Of a DNA stretch of 64,000 nt, positions 16,307 through 24,952 are shown one piece after another. How positions within the stretch are numbered: the first letter of the stretch is position 1; each line of letters begins with the position of its first letter. Below the pieces are notes generated by a model. That model made no database searches, was not told the DNA's origin, and saw only the letters and a program-made list of their open reading frames with translations. The DNA is from Flavobacterium quisquiliarum (lineage in GTDB: Bacteria > Bacteroidota > Bacteroidia > Flavobacteriales > Flavobacteriaceae), in the NCBI RefSeq assembly GCF_019308285.1, contig NZ_WWEM01000031.1, forward strand, positions 372,001-436,000. The letters are read 5' to 3'. A program made the translations under genes and the position numbers.

Positions 16307-18925
16307 TTAGCGGTTCAAATAAAGACGGCCTTGTTTTGGCGGTTTATTGTCTTTATTAAAATGCAATACATAAAAATAAACTCCGTTGGGTGCAATTCCG
16401 CCAGCTATACCGCTCCTTTCGTAATTCATGCCATCCCAGGCTGGTTTATTTTTATCTCCTTTATACATACCATTTCCGTATCTATTATAAATTTCAAGAG
16501 TATAATTTGGGTATAAAAATTCAATATCTTTTATCACAAACGAATCATTAACACCATCTCCATTTGGCGAAAATCCATCGGGAACAAAAAAGTCATTTGG
16601 TGTATCATCACAAGATGTTAAGGTTACTGTGACTTCGACATATTCTGACGAAAAGCAATCTGTACTTGGGAAATTAAATCCGTAATATTTTCCTTGTTCA
16701 ATTAATGGAGTTGTTGCTGATAAGAGATTTCCATTTGGAGCATCATACCAGACTACAGTTGAAGGTACATTGGTATTATTGGACAAATCGGCAATAGTTG
16801 GATTATTTAGTCCACAGAAATTTTGTCCATCTGAATTTAATACCGGAACTGGCGAATCGTTTATGGTAACGACAACCAATGCAGGTTCTGAAGTACAGCC
16901 TGCAACGGAAGTTTCTCTCACATAATAATTACCCGATTGTAACAATACTGTACTTGCAAGTGGAGTTACTGCTGTCTGAGAATTATACCATTTATATTGA
17001 TTCCCGTTTGGAACTAAATTTGCAACTGCAGCTTCATCTACTTTACAAAATGATTGTGGATTTACAGTTGGCGCAACTGGAATTGGATGTATAATAAAAC
17101 TATCTAATACATTGCTCAAACTTACATCGCATCCAGTAATGTTATTTTTTAAATTGGCTAAGGAAATAATTGTTGATCCCGTATTTAAAAGCAGATTTGC
17201 AGGAATTTGAAATTCAGCTTTTCCTCCAGCTGGCGTAAGATTTATTATTTCGGAAGCTAAATTATCCCCTAAAAGCATATAGGAAATTGTTATATCGGTA
17301 AGGTTGCCTAACCCAGAAATTACGGCTGTAACAGGGTCATTAAGACATTGATCATTTACCACAACACTAACAGTTGCAGCATTTTGAAGAGGATTTATAA
17401 CTAAATTCCCTCTTACATTTGCTGAATTTGTACATCCTGTTACTGTATTTGTAATACTTGTAATTACAATAGTTGATGCACCACTGTTTCTATTTAAATT
17501 TCCTGGAATTATAAAATCTGATTTTCCTCCCGAAACTGTAATATTCTGACTTTGTCCTAATGCAAAATTATCTCCTGTAACATTATAAGTAATATTATAA
17601 TTACCATCTGGCAGCAAAGCGGCATTTGTCAAATGTGCTTGGGCATCTTTATTCTGACAGGTGGGATCTAAGTTTAAAGTTGCACCATCAAGTCTTGGAA
17701 TTGCATGTATTTCTAGTACATCAAATAAATTATTTATAATATTTGCACAGGCTCCTTTACTTGAAGTTGCTTTGATTTTTATAATCGTCAAAGTAAATTT
17801 TCCAACTTGTCTAAAATAAGAGGAAGAAACTGGAAAATTAAAGACTCCATTCACAAAACTAGATGTTACACTTTCTGTTCCTCCATTTGGTCCAGATACA
17901 TTAAATGTTACTTCATATTGTCCATTTGGTATAGCTTGTGTCCCCTGAGTCAATATGGCAGCATAGGTTGCTGTTGGTATTTCTGGCTCGCAAATATCTT
18001 TGACGACATCAACTTTTGCACCAGTAAAATCAAGTTGTTTTTCTATGGTAACATTTACCACTGCTGTTTTATCAGGACAGACTTTATTATTAGGAACAGA
18101 AACAGTATAACTATATTTATACTCCCCTGGCCCACGCTGCTTATATAATTCTTCTAAATTTACAATAGAATCAGATGCAGTTGCCAATCCTGGACCAGAC
18201 CATTCGCCTCCTTTATCCTGACCAGAAAGTCTTGTATTTAAATCTAAAGCTGTGTACTGTGAAATTTGAGTTTCGGCACAAATTAATAAATCACTGGGAG
18301 TTCCTTCCTTTGGTGCTTTAACTACCGCAATAATTACCTTTACGGATTGAGAAGGTTCACTACAACCTGGTACAGGTGGTACAGTATAAGTATATTCATA
18401 AGCTCCATCTTTATCAGTTATAGGAATCGAAGACGTGGGTACAGGTTTTCCATCGCTGTCAGTCCAGTTTCCATTTGTATGTGGTGCCATAACTGTACCA
18501 TTAAAAGCAGTGAAAAGATTGAAAAAATTTTCATCACTACACACTGTCGCGTATGGAGCAGGAACACCTGCATACGGACCAATAGTTATGGTTACTCTTG
18601 CCGTATTGTTTGTACAGCCAGCTGTAGCGGGAGCGGTATAAGTATATACATAAGTTCCACCGCTGTTTATAAGCTGGGCATTCAACTTTCCGTTTACAGC
18701 ATCTAAACCGCGAGAAGTAGTTCCTGTCCAAGTCCCCCCTGGCACTGGTGATCCACCCAATAGAGAAAACAATGAAATAGACTGATTTGCCAGATCTGTA
18801 ATAGTGGCACACAAATCCAATTGTCCATTAGTTCCTGCGCATTGAGCAGTTACTTTTACGGGTAAAATCAATAAAAAAGTAAAAACAAATAATATTTGTA
18901 AGAAATTAATGTAGTTTTTTACCAT
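16307..18925 (-). CDS. Type IX-secreted surface protein with repeats and type B sorting domain
   Basis: 872 residues. Signal peptide 1-28 (ILFVFTFLLILPVKVTAQ). Three N-terminal Ig/PKD-like modules (about 29-115, 116-200, 201-297) each end with a TYTAP-type strand. Three longer related repeats of about 100 residues follow (301-414, 415-515, 516-618, each ending in a HAIP/NPLQ/HPIP motif), then two Ig-like domains (618-690, 691-772). The gliding-motility-associated C-terminal domain (about 778-872) begins FVPDGFSPNGDGVND and ends RLYLNR, the type B T9SS sorting signal. It is therefore probably exported through T9SS to the cell surface with the PorP/SprF partner encoded next. Adhesin-like role inferred; first gene of the operon. 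Confidence 0.9.
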   Translation of the reverse strand: MVKNYINFLQILFVFTFLLILPVKVTAQCAGTNGQLDLCATITDLANQSISLFSLLGGSPVPGGTWTGTTSRGLDAVNGKLNAQLINSGGTYVYTYTAPATAGCTNNTARVTITIGPYAGVPAPYATVCSDENFFNLFTAFNGTVMAPHTNGNWTDSDGKPVPTSSIPITDKDGAYEYTYTVPPVPGCSEPSQSVKVIIAVVKAPKEGTPSDLLICAETQISQYTALDLNTRLSGQDKGGEWSGPGLATASDSIVNLEELYKQRGPGEYKYSYTVSVPNNKVCPDKTAVVNVTIEKQLDFTGAKVDVVKDICEPEIPTATYAAILTQGTQAIPNGQYEVTFNVSGPNGGTESVTSSFVNGVFNFPVSSSYFRQVGKFTLTIIKIKATSSKGACANIINNLFDVLEIHAIPRLDGATLNLDPTCQNKDAQAHLTNAALLPDGNYNITYNVTGDNFALGQSQNITVSGGKSDFIIPGNLNRNSGASTIVITSITNTVTGCTNSANVRGNLVINPLQNAATVSVVVNDQCLNDPVTAVISGLGNLTDITISYMLLGDNLASEIINLTPAGGKAEFQIPANLLLNTGSTIISLANLKNNITGCDVSLSNVLDSFIIHPIPVAPTVNPQSFCKVDEAAVANLVPNGNQYKWYNSQTAVTPLASTVLLQSGNYYVRETSVAGCTSEPALVVVTINDSPVPVLNSDGQNFCGLNNPTIADLSNNTNVPSTVVWYDAPNGNLLSATTPLIEQGKYYGFNFPSTDCFSSEYVEVTVTLTSCDDTPNDFFVPDGFSPNGDGVNDSFVIKDIEFLYPNYTLEIYNRYGNGMYKGDKNKPAWDGMNYERSGIAGGIAPNGVYFYVLHFNKDNKPPKQGRLYLNR

Positions 18926-19044
18926 AGATTAAATTTTTGTTAAACATAGTAAAATATCTAAGTACAAAACTAGTTTTAACAAACATTTTTTCACAAAAAA
19001 ATATCCAAAAGTAATAAATTATAACCCTAAAAAAAAAATTCTAA

Positions 19045-20379
19045 TTATTTAAGATTTTGAAGCTCATCCACCAATTTTACTCTGTATTTTAAAACTAAAC
19101 TGTTGCGTTCCACTTCTAAATCTATCCAAATATCTTCTTCAGATTTTAAAAGATTATTAATTTGTTCCAGTGTATATACGTAAGGACGTTTTTTATTTAT
19201 GCTTACAATAATGTCTCCTTTAAGTAATCCCGCTTTTTCCGCTGCAGAATTTTTACGCACATTGACAATTTCATAAACAGGTTTAAGAGCAAACTTATAT
19301 CTAAAATTGTTATCGTTTTCCCTGCTGCTAACTTCTCCCATTGATGAAGCGACCTGCACCGTTTCTAAATGAACCGTTTCCTGAACCCACTGTAATCCGT
19401 TGTGCTGAATTGTAATTCCGCTTTTATTATACGTAAAAGGTTCAGAAAATCTGCCGTTTTTCCTTAAATACAGCTCTTTATCTTGATAGTTGATAACCAA
19501 AGTAAATCTTTTAAGAACCTCGCCTCCTACTGAACCTATGCGTCCTGGAACCATTCTTACATTTCGAATAGAAAGCGAATCAGGAAATGAGACGATAGGT
19601 TTCTTAAAATCAAATTCATCTATAGAAAATTTGTCAATCCTTGCTCGGTGTCCTTCTATATCACCACTGAATCCCTTTCCTAAAAAATCTGGGAAATTCC
19701 TTTCTGGAAGTTGAATTTTATCATTTTTAAAAATCCAAAATGCATCACTGTTTCCAATGTCGATAAGAAGTTTCGCTGGAATTTCTACATTATCTACTGT
19801 GGCAGTAGTTATCAAATAAGGTTTTGATCTTTCAATGGTTATTGGAATTTTCTTAAACTTTCTGTCCAGCTTTTCTTGAAACTTTTTATTCGGAACATGC
19901 ACTATAATTTTCTTTTTCTGATAATTAATTTCCACCAAATTATTCTTAAAGAATTTATGTCCAATAATTCCGTTTACAGGAATTCCAATATGAGAAGACA
20001 AATTAAAGTTTTGATCTAAAATAATATAAACAAGATGGTCATTAGATTTCAGACCGTGCGTTTCTAAAATATTTTTTGTCGACTTCAATCCTTCTATTTC
20101 TTCTTCGCTGCCCAATCCACGAAGTTTGATTTTTTGTACATTGTTGAAACTTACTTCTTGTTTTTCTTCCATGCTGAATAAAATGGTTTCTTCGACACCC
20201 GAATCCAACAGAAAATTAAGCTCAATTCCGTTTACTTTTATAGGAATAAAAATGAGATTATTAATCAGTTTAAAAGGTATTACAGCCTTTGTTGCATTGT
20301 TCTCTAATAAAAAATCGCCTTGTCCAAAAAGCCAAAAAGGTAAGAATAACCCAAAAAACAATACTAGATATTTTTTCAT
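19045..20379 (-). CDS. Aspartyl protease-fold protein with PDZ domain
   Basis: About 444 residues from the ATG at 20379 (a TTG two codons earlier is less likely). A signal peptide (YLVLFFGLFLPFWLFGQ) is followed by two retropepsin-like halves with the motifs FLLDSGVEETIL (about 58-70) and LLIDIGNSDAFW (about 206-218), giving the two Asp of an aspartic-protease active site, although the second is D-I-G rather than D-S/T-G. A PDZ domain (about 350-430) carries KNSAAEKAGLLKGDIIVSI. This architecture is common in Bacteroidota. It is periplasmic or outer-membrane associated, with substrates unknown. It stands alone between the T9SS operon and the aminotransferase gene. Confidence 0.88.
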   Translation of the reverse strand: MKKYLVLFFGLFLPFWLFGQGDFLLENNATKAVIPFKLINNLIFIPIKVNGIELNFLLDSGVEETILFSMEEKQEVSFNNVQKIKLRGLGSEEEIEGLKSTKNILETHGLKSNDHLVYIILDQNFNLSSHIGIPVNGIIGHKFFKNNLVEINYQKKKIIVHVPNKKFQEKLDRKFKKIPITIERSKPYLITTATVDNVEIPAKLLIDIGNSDAFWIFKNDKIQLPERNFPDFLGKGFSGDIEGHRARIDKFSIDEFDFKKPIVSFPDSLSIRNVRMVPGRIGSVGGEVLKRFTLVINYQDKELYLRKNGRFSEPFTYNKSGITIQHNGLQWVQETVHLETVQVASSMGEVSSRENDNNFRYKFALKPVYEIVNVRKNSAAEKAGLLKGDIIVSINKKRPYVYTLEQINNLLKSEEDIWIDLEVERNSLVLKYRVKLVDELQNLK

Positions 20380-20502
20380 TGACAATATTTTATTATAAAA
20401 TTAGTAAATATTTCGATAATTGTTACATTTCTCTAAGTACCCGTATTGTTTACGTTAAATTCGAAAAAAAAATGCAAATTTGCACTTCAATAATTTATAC
20501 TC

Positions 20503-21699
20503 ATGCCAACAATTTCACACAAGGGAAGAAACATGCCCGAATCTCCGATACGCAAGCTGGCTCCTTTTGCTGATTTAGCAAAACAAAAAGGACACAAGGT
20601 GTATCACTTAAACATTGGTCAACCGGATATCAAGACACCGGAAGTGGCCATCGAGGCGGTAAAAAGTATTGATTTAACTCTTATAGAATACAGTCCGTCT
20701 GCCGGATATGAAAGCTATAGAAAAAAATTAGCTCATTTTTACCAGCGTCAAAACGTAAACGTTAACACAGAAGACATCATTGTAACTACTGGTGGCTCTG
20801 AAGCCTTACTATTTGCGCTGGCCACAATTACAGATCCAGGAGATGAAATCATTATCCCGGAGCCTTTTTATGCTAATTATCATGCGTTTGCATCTTCTAC
20901 AAGTGCGACTGTAGTGCCTTTAGTTTCTTCTATTGAAACTGCATTTGCACTGCCAAGCATTGAAGAAGTTGAAAAACTAATTACACCAAAAACAAAAGCC
21001 ATTCTGATTTGCAATCCTGGAAATCCGACTGGATATTTATATTCTGAAGCCGAAATTAAACAGTTAGCGAGTTTAATTAAAAAACACGATTTATATTTAA
21101 TCGCCGACGAAGTATATCGTGAATTTTTATACGATGGAGACGAAGTGCATTTTTCTGTAATGAATTTGGAAGATGTACAACAAAACGTAATCATGGTAGA
21201 TTCTGTTTCTAAACGTTACAGTATGTGCGGAGCAAGAATTGGTTGTTTAGTAACTAAAAACAAAGAAGTTTTAGCAACGGTAATGAAATTTGCTCAGGCG
21301 CGCTTGAGCCCGCCGACAATCGAACAAATTGCTTGTGAAGCTGCGATAGATACGCCTCAAAGCTATTTTGACGAAGTGATTTCTGAATACAAAGAGCGAC
21401 GCGATACACTAATTGCTGAACTTAATAAAATTGATGGAGTTATAGTAACAAAACCTAAAGGAGCTTTTTACTGTATTGCACAGCTTCCAATAGAAGATTC
21501 TGATGATTTTGCGCAATGGCTTTTAGAAAGTTATAATCTAAACGGCGAAACGGTAATGATTGCTCCTGCCAAAGGTTTTTACTCAACACCTGGAATGGGA
21601 TTAAATCAAGTTCGTATTGCTTATGTTCTAAATAAAAAAGATCTGATTACTGCTGTAAATATTTTAAAAGAAGCTTTACAAGTTTACAACAACAGATAA
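20503..21699 (+). CDS. Class I pyridoxal-phosphate aminotransferase (aspartate-type)
   Basis: 398 residues. It shows fold-type I features in order: NIGQPDIKTP near the N-terminus, the cofactor-phosphate site TTGGSEALLFAL, the NPGNPTGYLYS motif with the pyridoxal-ring Asn, IADEVYREF with the Asp that contacts the pyridine nitrogen, and DSVSKRYSMCGARIG with the Schiff-base Lys. The Arg for the substrate carboxylate is in NQVRIAYVL. Family members are aspartate or broad-specificity aminotransferases; exact specificity is not readable. The start MPTISHKGRNMPESPIRKL matches the family. Single-gene unit with a terminator. Confidence 0.92.
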   Translation: MPTISHKGRNMPESPIRKLAPFADLAKQKGHKVYHLNIGQPDIKTPEVAIEAVKSIDLTLIEYSPSAGYESYRKKLAHFYQRQNVNVNTEDIIVTTGGSEALLFALATITDPGDEIIIPEPFYANYHAFASSTSATVVPLVSSIETAFALPSIEEVEKLITPKTKAILICNPGNPTGYLYSEAEIKQLASLIKKHDLYLIADEVYREFLYDGDEVHFSVMNLEDVQQNVIMVDSVSKRYSMCGARIGCLVTKNKEVLATVMKFAQARLSPPTIEQIACEAAIDTPQSYFDEVISEYKERRDTLIAELNKIDGVIVTKPKGAFYCIAQLPIEDSDDFAQWLLESYNLNGETVMIAPAKGFYSTPGMGLNQVRIAYVLNKKDLITAVNILKEALQVYNNR

Positions 21700-21722
21700 A
21701 AAACAATAAAACTTAAACACTC

Positions 21723-21755
21723 AAAAGACAATAACCATTTTCGTTATTGTCTTTT
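21723..21755 (+). terminator. Terminator after the aminotransferase gene
   Basis: The perfect 13-bp arms AAAAGACAATAAC / GTTATTGTCTTTT are followed by ATTTTTT. Confidence 0.9.
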
Positions 21756-21886
21756 ATTTTTTGATTCAATTTTAAATTATATCCAAAAAGGAGTAATTAA
21801 ATCGTAAAAACCATAGAAAAGGTTTCCCATTTATTAATTATCTTTACCGCCTTAAAAAGATATACCCATTATAATAGTAGTTTTTA

Positions 21887-22558
21887 ATGATAAATAACGA
21901 AGATTTTTTAGACGAAATTGGTGACAGTCACTTCAGCAGTAATGCAAAAAACCCTTTAAGAGCAGATGCTTTTGATATCACTGACGAAGAAAAAATAGAA
22001 AAAATAAAAAAAGATGTTGAAAACATTCTGCAAACTCTTGGAATGGATTTAACTGATGACAGTATTAAAGGCACTCCAAACCGAGTGGCTAAAATGTTTG
22101 TAAAAGAGATTTTTGGAGGCTTAAATCCTGCAAAACAGCCAAAAGCTTCTACTTTTGACAACAATTATAAATATGGCGAAATGCTGGTAGAAAAAAACAT
22201 CACTGTTTATTCTACTTGCGAACACCACTTATTGCCAATCATCGGGCGCGCACATGTAGCTTACATTTCAAGCGGAAGAGTTATTGGTTTATCCAAAATG
22301 AATCGTATTGTCGAGTATTATGCAAAAAGACCTCAGGTTCAAGAGCGTTTAACAATGCAGATTGTTCAAGAACTTCAAAAAGCTTTAGGAACTGAAGATG
22401 TTGCCTGCGTTATCGATGCAAAACACCTTTGTGTAAATTCACGCGGTATTAAAGATATCGAAAGCAGTACGGTGACTTCTGAATTTGGAGGAAAATTCAA
22501 AGATCCACAAACAAAAAGAGAATTTCTTGATTACATTAAACTAGATACTCAGTTTTAA
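21887..22558 (+). CDS. folE: GTP cyclohydrolase I
   Basis: 223 residues, normal length. It converts GTP to 7,8-dihydroneopterin triphosphate, the first step of folate (and queuosine-type) synthesis, in the cytoplasm. Zinc ligands are visible as Cys and His in YSTCEHHLLP and Cys in HLCVNSRGI. GTP-site motifs include TPNRVAKMF, GRAHVAYI and LSKMNRIVEYYAKRPQVQE. The family C-terminus (TSEFGGKF..., then KREFLDYI) is complete. Next is a four-helix-bundle gene set within inverted repeats, then cysS, so folE and cysS may have been adjacent before that insertion. Confidence 0.97.
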   Translation: MINNEDFLDEIGDSHFSSNAKNPLRADAFDITDEEKIEKIKKDVENILQTLGMDLTDDSIKGTPNRVAKMFVKEIFGGLNPAKQPKASTFDNNYKYGEMLVEKNITVYSTCEHHLLPIIGRAHVAYISSGRVIGLSKMNRIVEYYAKRPQVQERLTMQIVQELQKALGTEDVACVIDAKHLCVNSRGIKDIESSTVTSEFGGKFKDPQTKREFLDYIKLDTQF

Positions 22559-22561
22559 AAA

Positions 22562-23040
22562 GTTTATTGTTTTTTGTTAATAGTTTATTGTTCTGATGGC
22601 GAAAATAGAAAGATTTGAAGATTTGGAAATTTGGAGACTGGCACGAGAAATCTGTCAGCAAATCGAATTTTTAATTCAAAAAACAAACTTAAAAACAAAC
22701 TATTCTCTAAAAGATCAAATCGACAGAAGTTCAGGTTCAGTTATGGATAATATTGCTGAGGGTTTTGAACGAAATGGAAATAGAGAATTCATCAATTTTT
22801 TAAGTATGGCAAAAGGTTCCGCTGGCGAGGTTAAATCGCAATCTTACAGAGCTTTTGACAAAAAACTGATTTCTGAAGAACAACATTTAAAACTAAATGA
22901 AAGTGTTGAACTAGTAAAAAACAAAATTGGAGCAATGATGAACTACCTTAATAATTGCGAAATCAAAGGATTAAAGTTTAAATAACATTTTCAACCAAAA
23001 ACAATAAACCATAAACAACAAACCATAAACAACAAACATT
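22562..23040 (+). repeat. Inverted-repeat element enclosing the four-helix-bundle gene
   Basis: The left arm 22569-22592 and right arm 23000-23023 are inverse copies at 21 of 24 positions (core AACAATAAAC / GTTTATTGTT). Both sides extend with further AACAAAC/AATAAAC words, to 22562 on the left and 23040 on the right. The arms stop 3 bp before the start codon and begin 14 bp after the stop codon of the enclosed gene, and the unit fills the whole folE-cysS gap. The shape is that of a 23S rRNA intervening sequence: an ORF in the loop of a long stem. Confidence 0.7.
22596..22985 (+). CDS. Four-helix-bundle protein (S23 / 23S rRNA intervening-sequence family)
   Basis: 129 residues. It shows the family landmarks FEDLEIWRLAREI at the start, YSLKDQIDRSSGSVMDNIAEGFERN in the second helix, and FINFLSMAKGSAGEVKSQSYRAF in the third. 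The last helix is followed by a short tail. Homologues were first found as ORFs inside intervening sequences of 23S rRNA (Leptospira, Coxiella), and the Avd protein of diversity-generating retroelements shares the fold. The proteins are basic and bind nucleic acid in the Avd case; the cellular role of stand-alone copies is unknown. Here no rRNA or reverse transcriptase is nearby, but the gene is tightly framed by inverted repeats. Confidence 0.93.
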   Translation: MAKIERFEDLEIWRLAREICQQIEFLIQKTNLKTNYSLKDQIDRSSGSVMDNIAEGFERNGNREFINFLSMAKGSAGEVKSQSYRAFDKKLISEEQHLKLNESVELVKNKIGAMMNYLNNCEIKGLKFK

Positions 23041-23052
23041 TAAGTTAAAAAT

Positions 23053-24534
23053 ATGCCACTATATAGCAGTCAACCCTTAAAAATATACAATTCACTATCT
23101 GGTGAAAAAGAAGATTTCAAACCCATCCATGATGGAAATGTTGGAATGTATGTTTGTGGACCTACAGTATATAGTAATGTTCACTTAGGAAATGTTAGAA
23201 CTTTTATGTCTTTTGATGTAATCTTTAGATATTTTCTTCATCTGGATTATAAAGTTCGTTATGTTCGTAATATTACTGACGTGGGGCATATCGTAGATGA
23301 CGTTGATGAAGGTGAAGATAAAATTGCTAAAAAAGCACGTTTAGAGCAATTGGAACCCATGGAAGTAGTACAGCGTTATACTGTAGATTTTCATAATATT
23401 CTTAAAGCTTTCAACTTCTTGCCTCCAAGTATTGAACCAACTGCGACTGGACATATTATTGAACAGATTGAAATCATCAAAAAAATAATTGATAAAGGCA
23501 TTGGATATGTTGCTAACGGATCTGTGTATTTTGATGTTGTAAAATACAACGAAACTAATAATTATGGCATCCTAAGCGGTAGAAATATCGATGATATGCT
23601 TGCCAACACACGTGATCTTGACGGACAATCTGACAAAAGAAACCCACAGGATTTTGCACTTTGGAAAAAAGCCGAGCCAGAACACATTATGAGATGGCCT
23701 TCACCTTGGAGTGATGGTTTTCCTGGATGGCATTTAGAGTGTACCGCTATGAGTACCAAATATCTTGGTAACCATTTTGACATTCATGGAGGCGGAATGG
23801 ATTTAAAATTCCCTCATCACGAATGTGAAATTGCTCAAAATGAAGCCTGTACAGGTCAGGCCCCGGTAAATTACTGGATGCATGCCAATATGCTGACTTT
23901 AAACGGAAAGAAAATGGCTAAATCGACTGGAAACAATATTCTTCCAGGCGAAATTCTTAGTGGCGATAATAATATCTTAAGCAAACCATTTTCTGCGTCT
24001 GTAACCCGTTTCTTTATGCTTCAGGCACATTACAGAAGTATTTTAGATTTTTCTGACGATGCCATTGTTGCCGCTGAAAAAGGATATAAAAGATTAATGG
24101 AAGCAGTTGATGCTTTACCAAATCTTACAGCAGGAAATTCAAGTTCTATCGATTTTGCAGCTTGGAAACAGCTTTGCTACGATGCCATGAATGATGACTT
24201 TAACACGCCAATTTTAATTGCGCAGTTATTTGAAGCTGTTCGTTATGTCAATTTAATAAAAGATGGTAAAGAAACTATTTCTGCAACTGATTTAGCAGAT
24301 TTTACTACAGCTGTAAATGCTTTTGTATTTGATGTTTTAGGACTTAGCGACGAGAAAAATGCTGATGGTGATAATGACAAATTAGAAGGTGTAGTTAATA
24401 TGCTTATTGGAATGAGAAACCAAGCTAGAGCAGATAAAAACTTTGCACTTTCTGATCAAATTAGAGATCAATTAATTGCTTTAGGAATTCAGCTAAAAGA
24501 CGGAAAAGAAGGAACTTCCTTTAGTATACAATAA
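23053..24534 (+). CDS. cysS: Cysteine--tRNA ligase
   Basis: 493 residues, normal for CysRS. It charges tRNA-Cys with cysteine. Visible motifs: MYVCGPTVYSNVHLGNVR (HIGH variant plus the first zinc Cys), the zinc ligands in GWHLECTAMS and FPHHECEIAQNEA, and the KMSKS loop as GKKMAKSTGNN. The C-terminal anticodon-binding DALR-like domain (about 350-493) ends RDQLIALGIQLKDGKEGTSF. The start at 23053 gives the typical sequence beginning PLYSSQPLKIYNSLSGEK. It follows the inverted-repeat element and precedes a second, ORF-less element before yidD. Confidence 0.97.
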   Translation: MPLYSSQPLKIYNSLSGEKEDFKPIHDGNVGMYVCGPTVYSNVHLGNVRTFMSFDVIFRYFLHLDYKVRYVRNITDVGHIVDDVDEGEDKIAKKARLEQLEPMEVVQRYTVDFHNILKAFNFLPPSIEPTATGHIIEQIEIIKKIIDKGIGYVANGSVYFDVVKYNETNNYGILSGRNIDDMLANTRDLDGQSDKRNPQDFALWKKAEPEHIMRWPSPWSDGFPGWHLECTAMSTKYLGNHFDIHGGGMDLKFPHHECEIAQNEACTGQAPVNYWMHANMLTLNGKKMAKSTGNNILPGEILSGDNNILSKPFSASVTRFFMLQAHYRSILDFSDDAIVAAEKGYKRLMEAVDALPNLTAGNSSSIDFAAWKQLCYDAMNDDFNTPILIAQLFEAVRYVNLIKDGKETISATDLADFTTAVNAFVFDVLGLSDEKNADGDNDKLEGVVNMLIGMRNQARADKNFALSDQIRDQLIALGIQLKDGKEGTSFSIQ

Positions 24535-24538
24535 AACA

Positions 24539-24633
24539 AGTGTTCAGTATTCAGTTTTTTAGTGTTCAGGTTTAAACTTTTGAGCCAAACAAACACCAAG
24601 TACTGAATACTGATAAACTTAACACTGAACACT
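24539..24633. repeat. ORF-less inverted-repeat element between cysS and yidD
   Basis: The outer arms AGTGTTCAGT (24539-24548) and ACTGAACACT (24624-24633) are perfect. A second perfect pair, CAGTATTCAGT (24545-24555) with ACTGAATACTG (24602-24612), overlaps it. A third copy of the word, AGTGTTCAGG, lies at 24561-24570. The element fills the cysS-yidD gap and ends 10 bp before the yidD start. Confidence 0.8.
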
Positions 24634-24642
24634 AAAAAAAAA

Positions 24643-24891
24643 ATGTTATCCAAAATCCTTATATACCCATTTGTATTGCTGGTGCGTTTTTATCAAACTG
24701 CAATTTCCCCGTTTACTCCGGCATCTTGTAGATTTGAACCTACCTGCTCTACTTATATGATTCAGGCTTTACAAACGCATGGATTGTTTTATGGTGGATT
24801 TCTAGGAATAAAGCGTATTTTAAGTTGTCATCCATGGGGAAGAAGCGGTTATGATCCTGTACCGGAAAAGAAATGCAATCACAAACATTAA
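24643..24891 (+). CDS. yidD: Membrane protein insertion efficiency factor YidD
   Basis: 82 residues. It shows the YidD signature in order: an N-terminal amphipathic helix (ILIYPFVLLVRFYQTAISPF), PASCRFEPTCSTYMIQAL with its three Cys, then GIKRILSCHPWGRSGYDPVP. YidD acts at the inner face of the membrane and aids YidC-dependent insertion. It is usually near rnpA-yidC but in Bacteroidota often sits with lgt, as here (lgt follows 61 bp downstream). The His-rich tail (CNHKH) is common in family members. Confidence 0.95.
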   Translation: MLSKILIYPFVLLVRFYQTAISPFTPASCRFEPTCSTYMIQALQTHGLFYGGFLGIKRILSCHPWGRSGYDPVPEKKCNHKH

Positions 24892-24952
24892 CCTTTTATA
24901 AAACGGTACTTTACATTAAATATCTATTTTTACAATATATAAAACATTTTAC

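Noticed and set aside
20473..20484. Palindrome TGCAAATTTGCA before the aminotransferase gene as an operator
   Set aside because: Only 12 bp, single copy, and common in AT-rich DNA. The nearby CAAATTTG is a poor -7 box. Not enough for a call.
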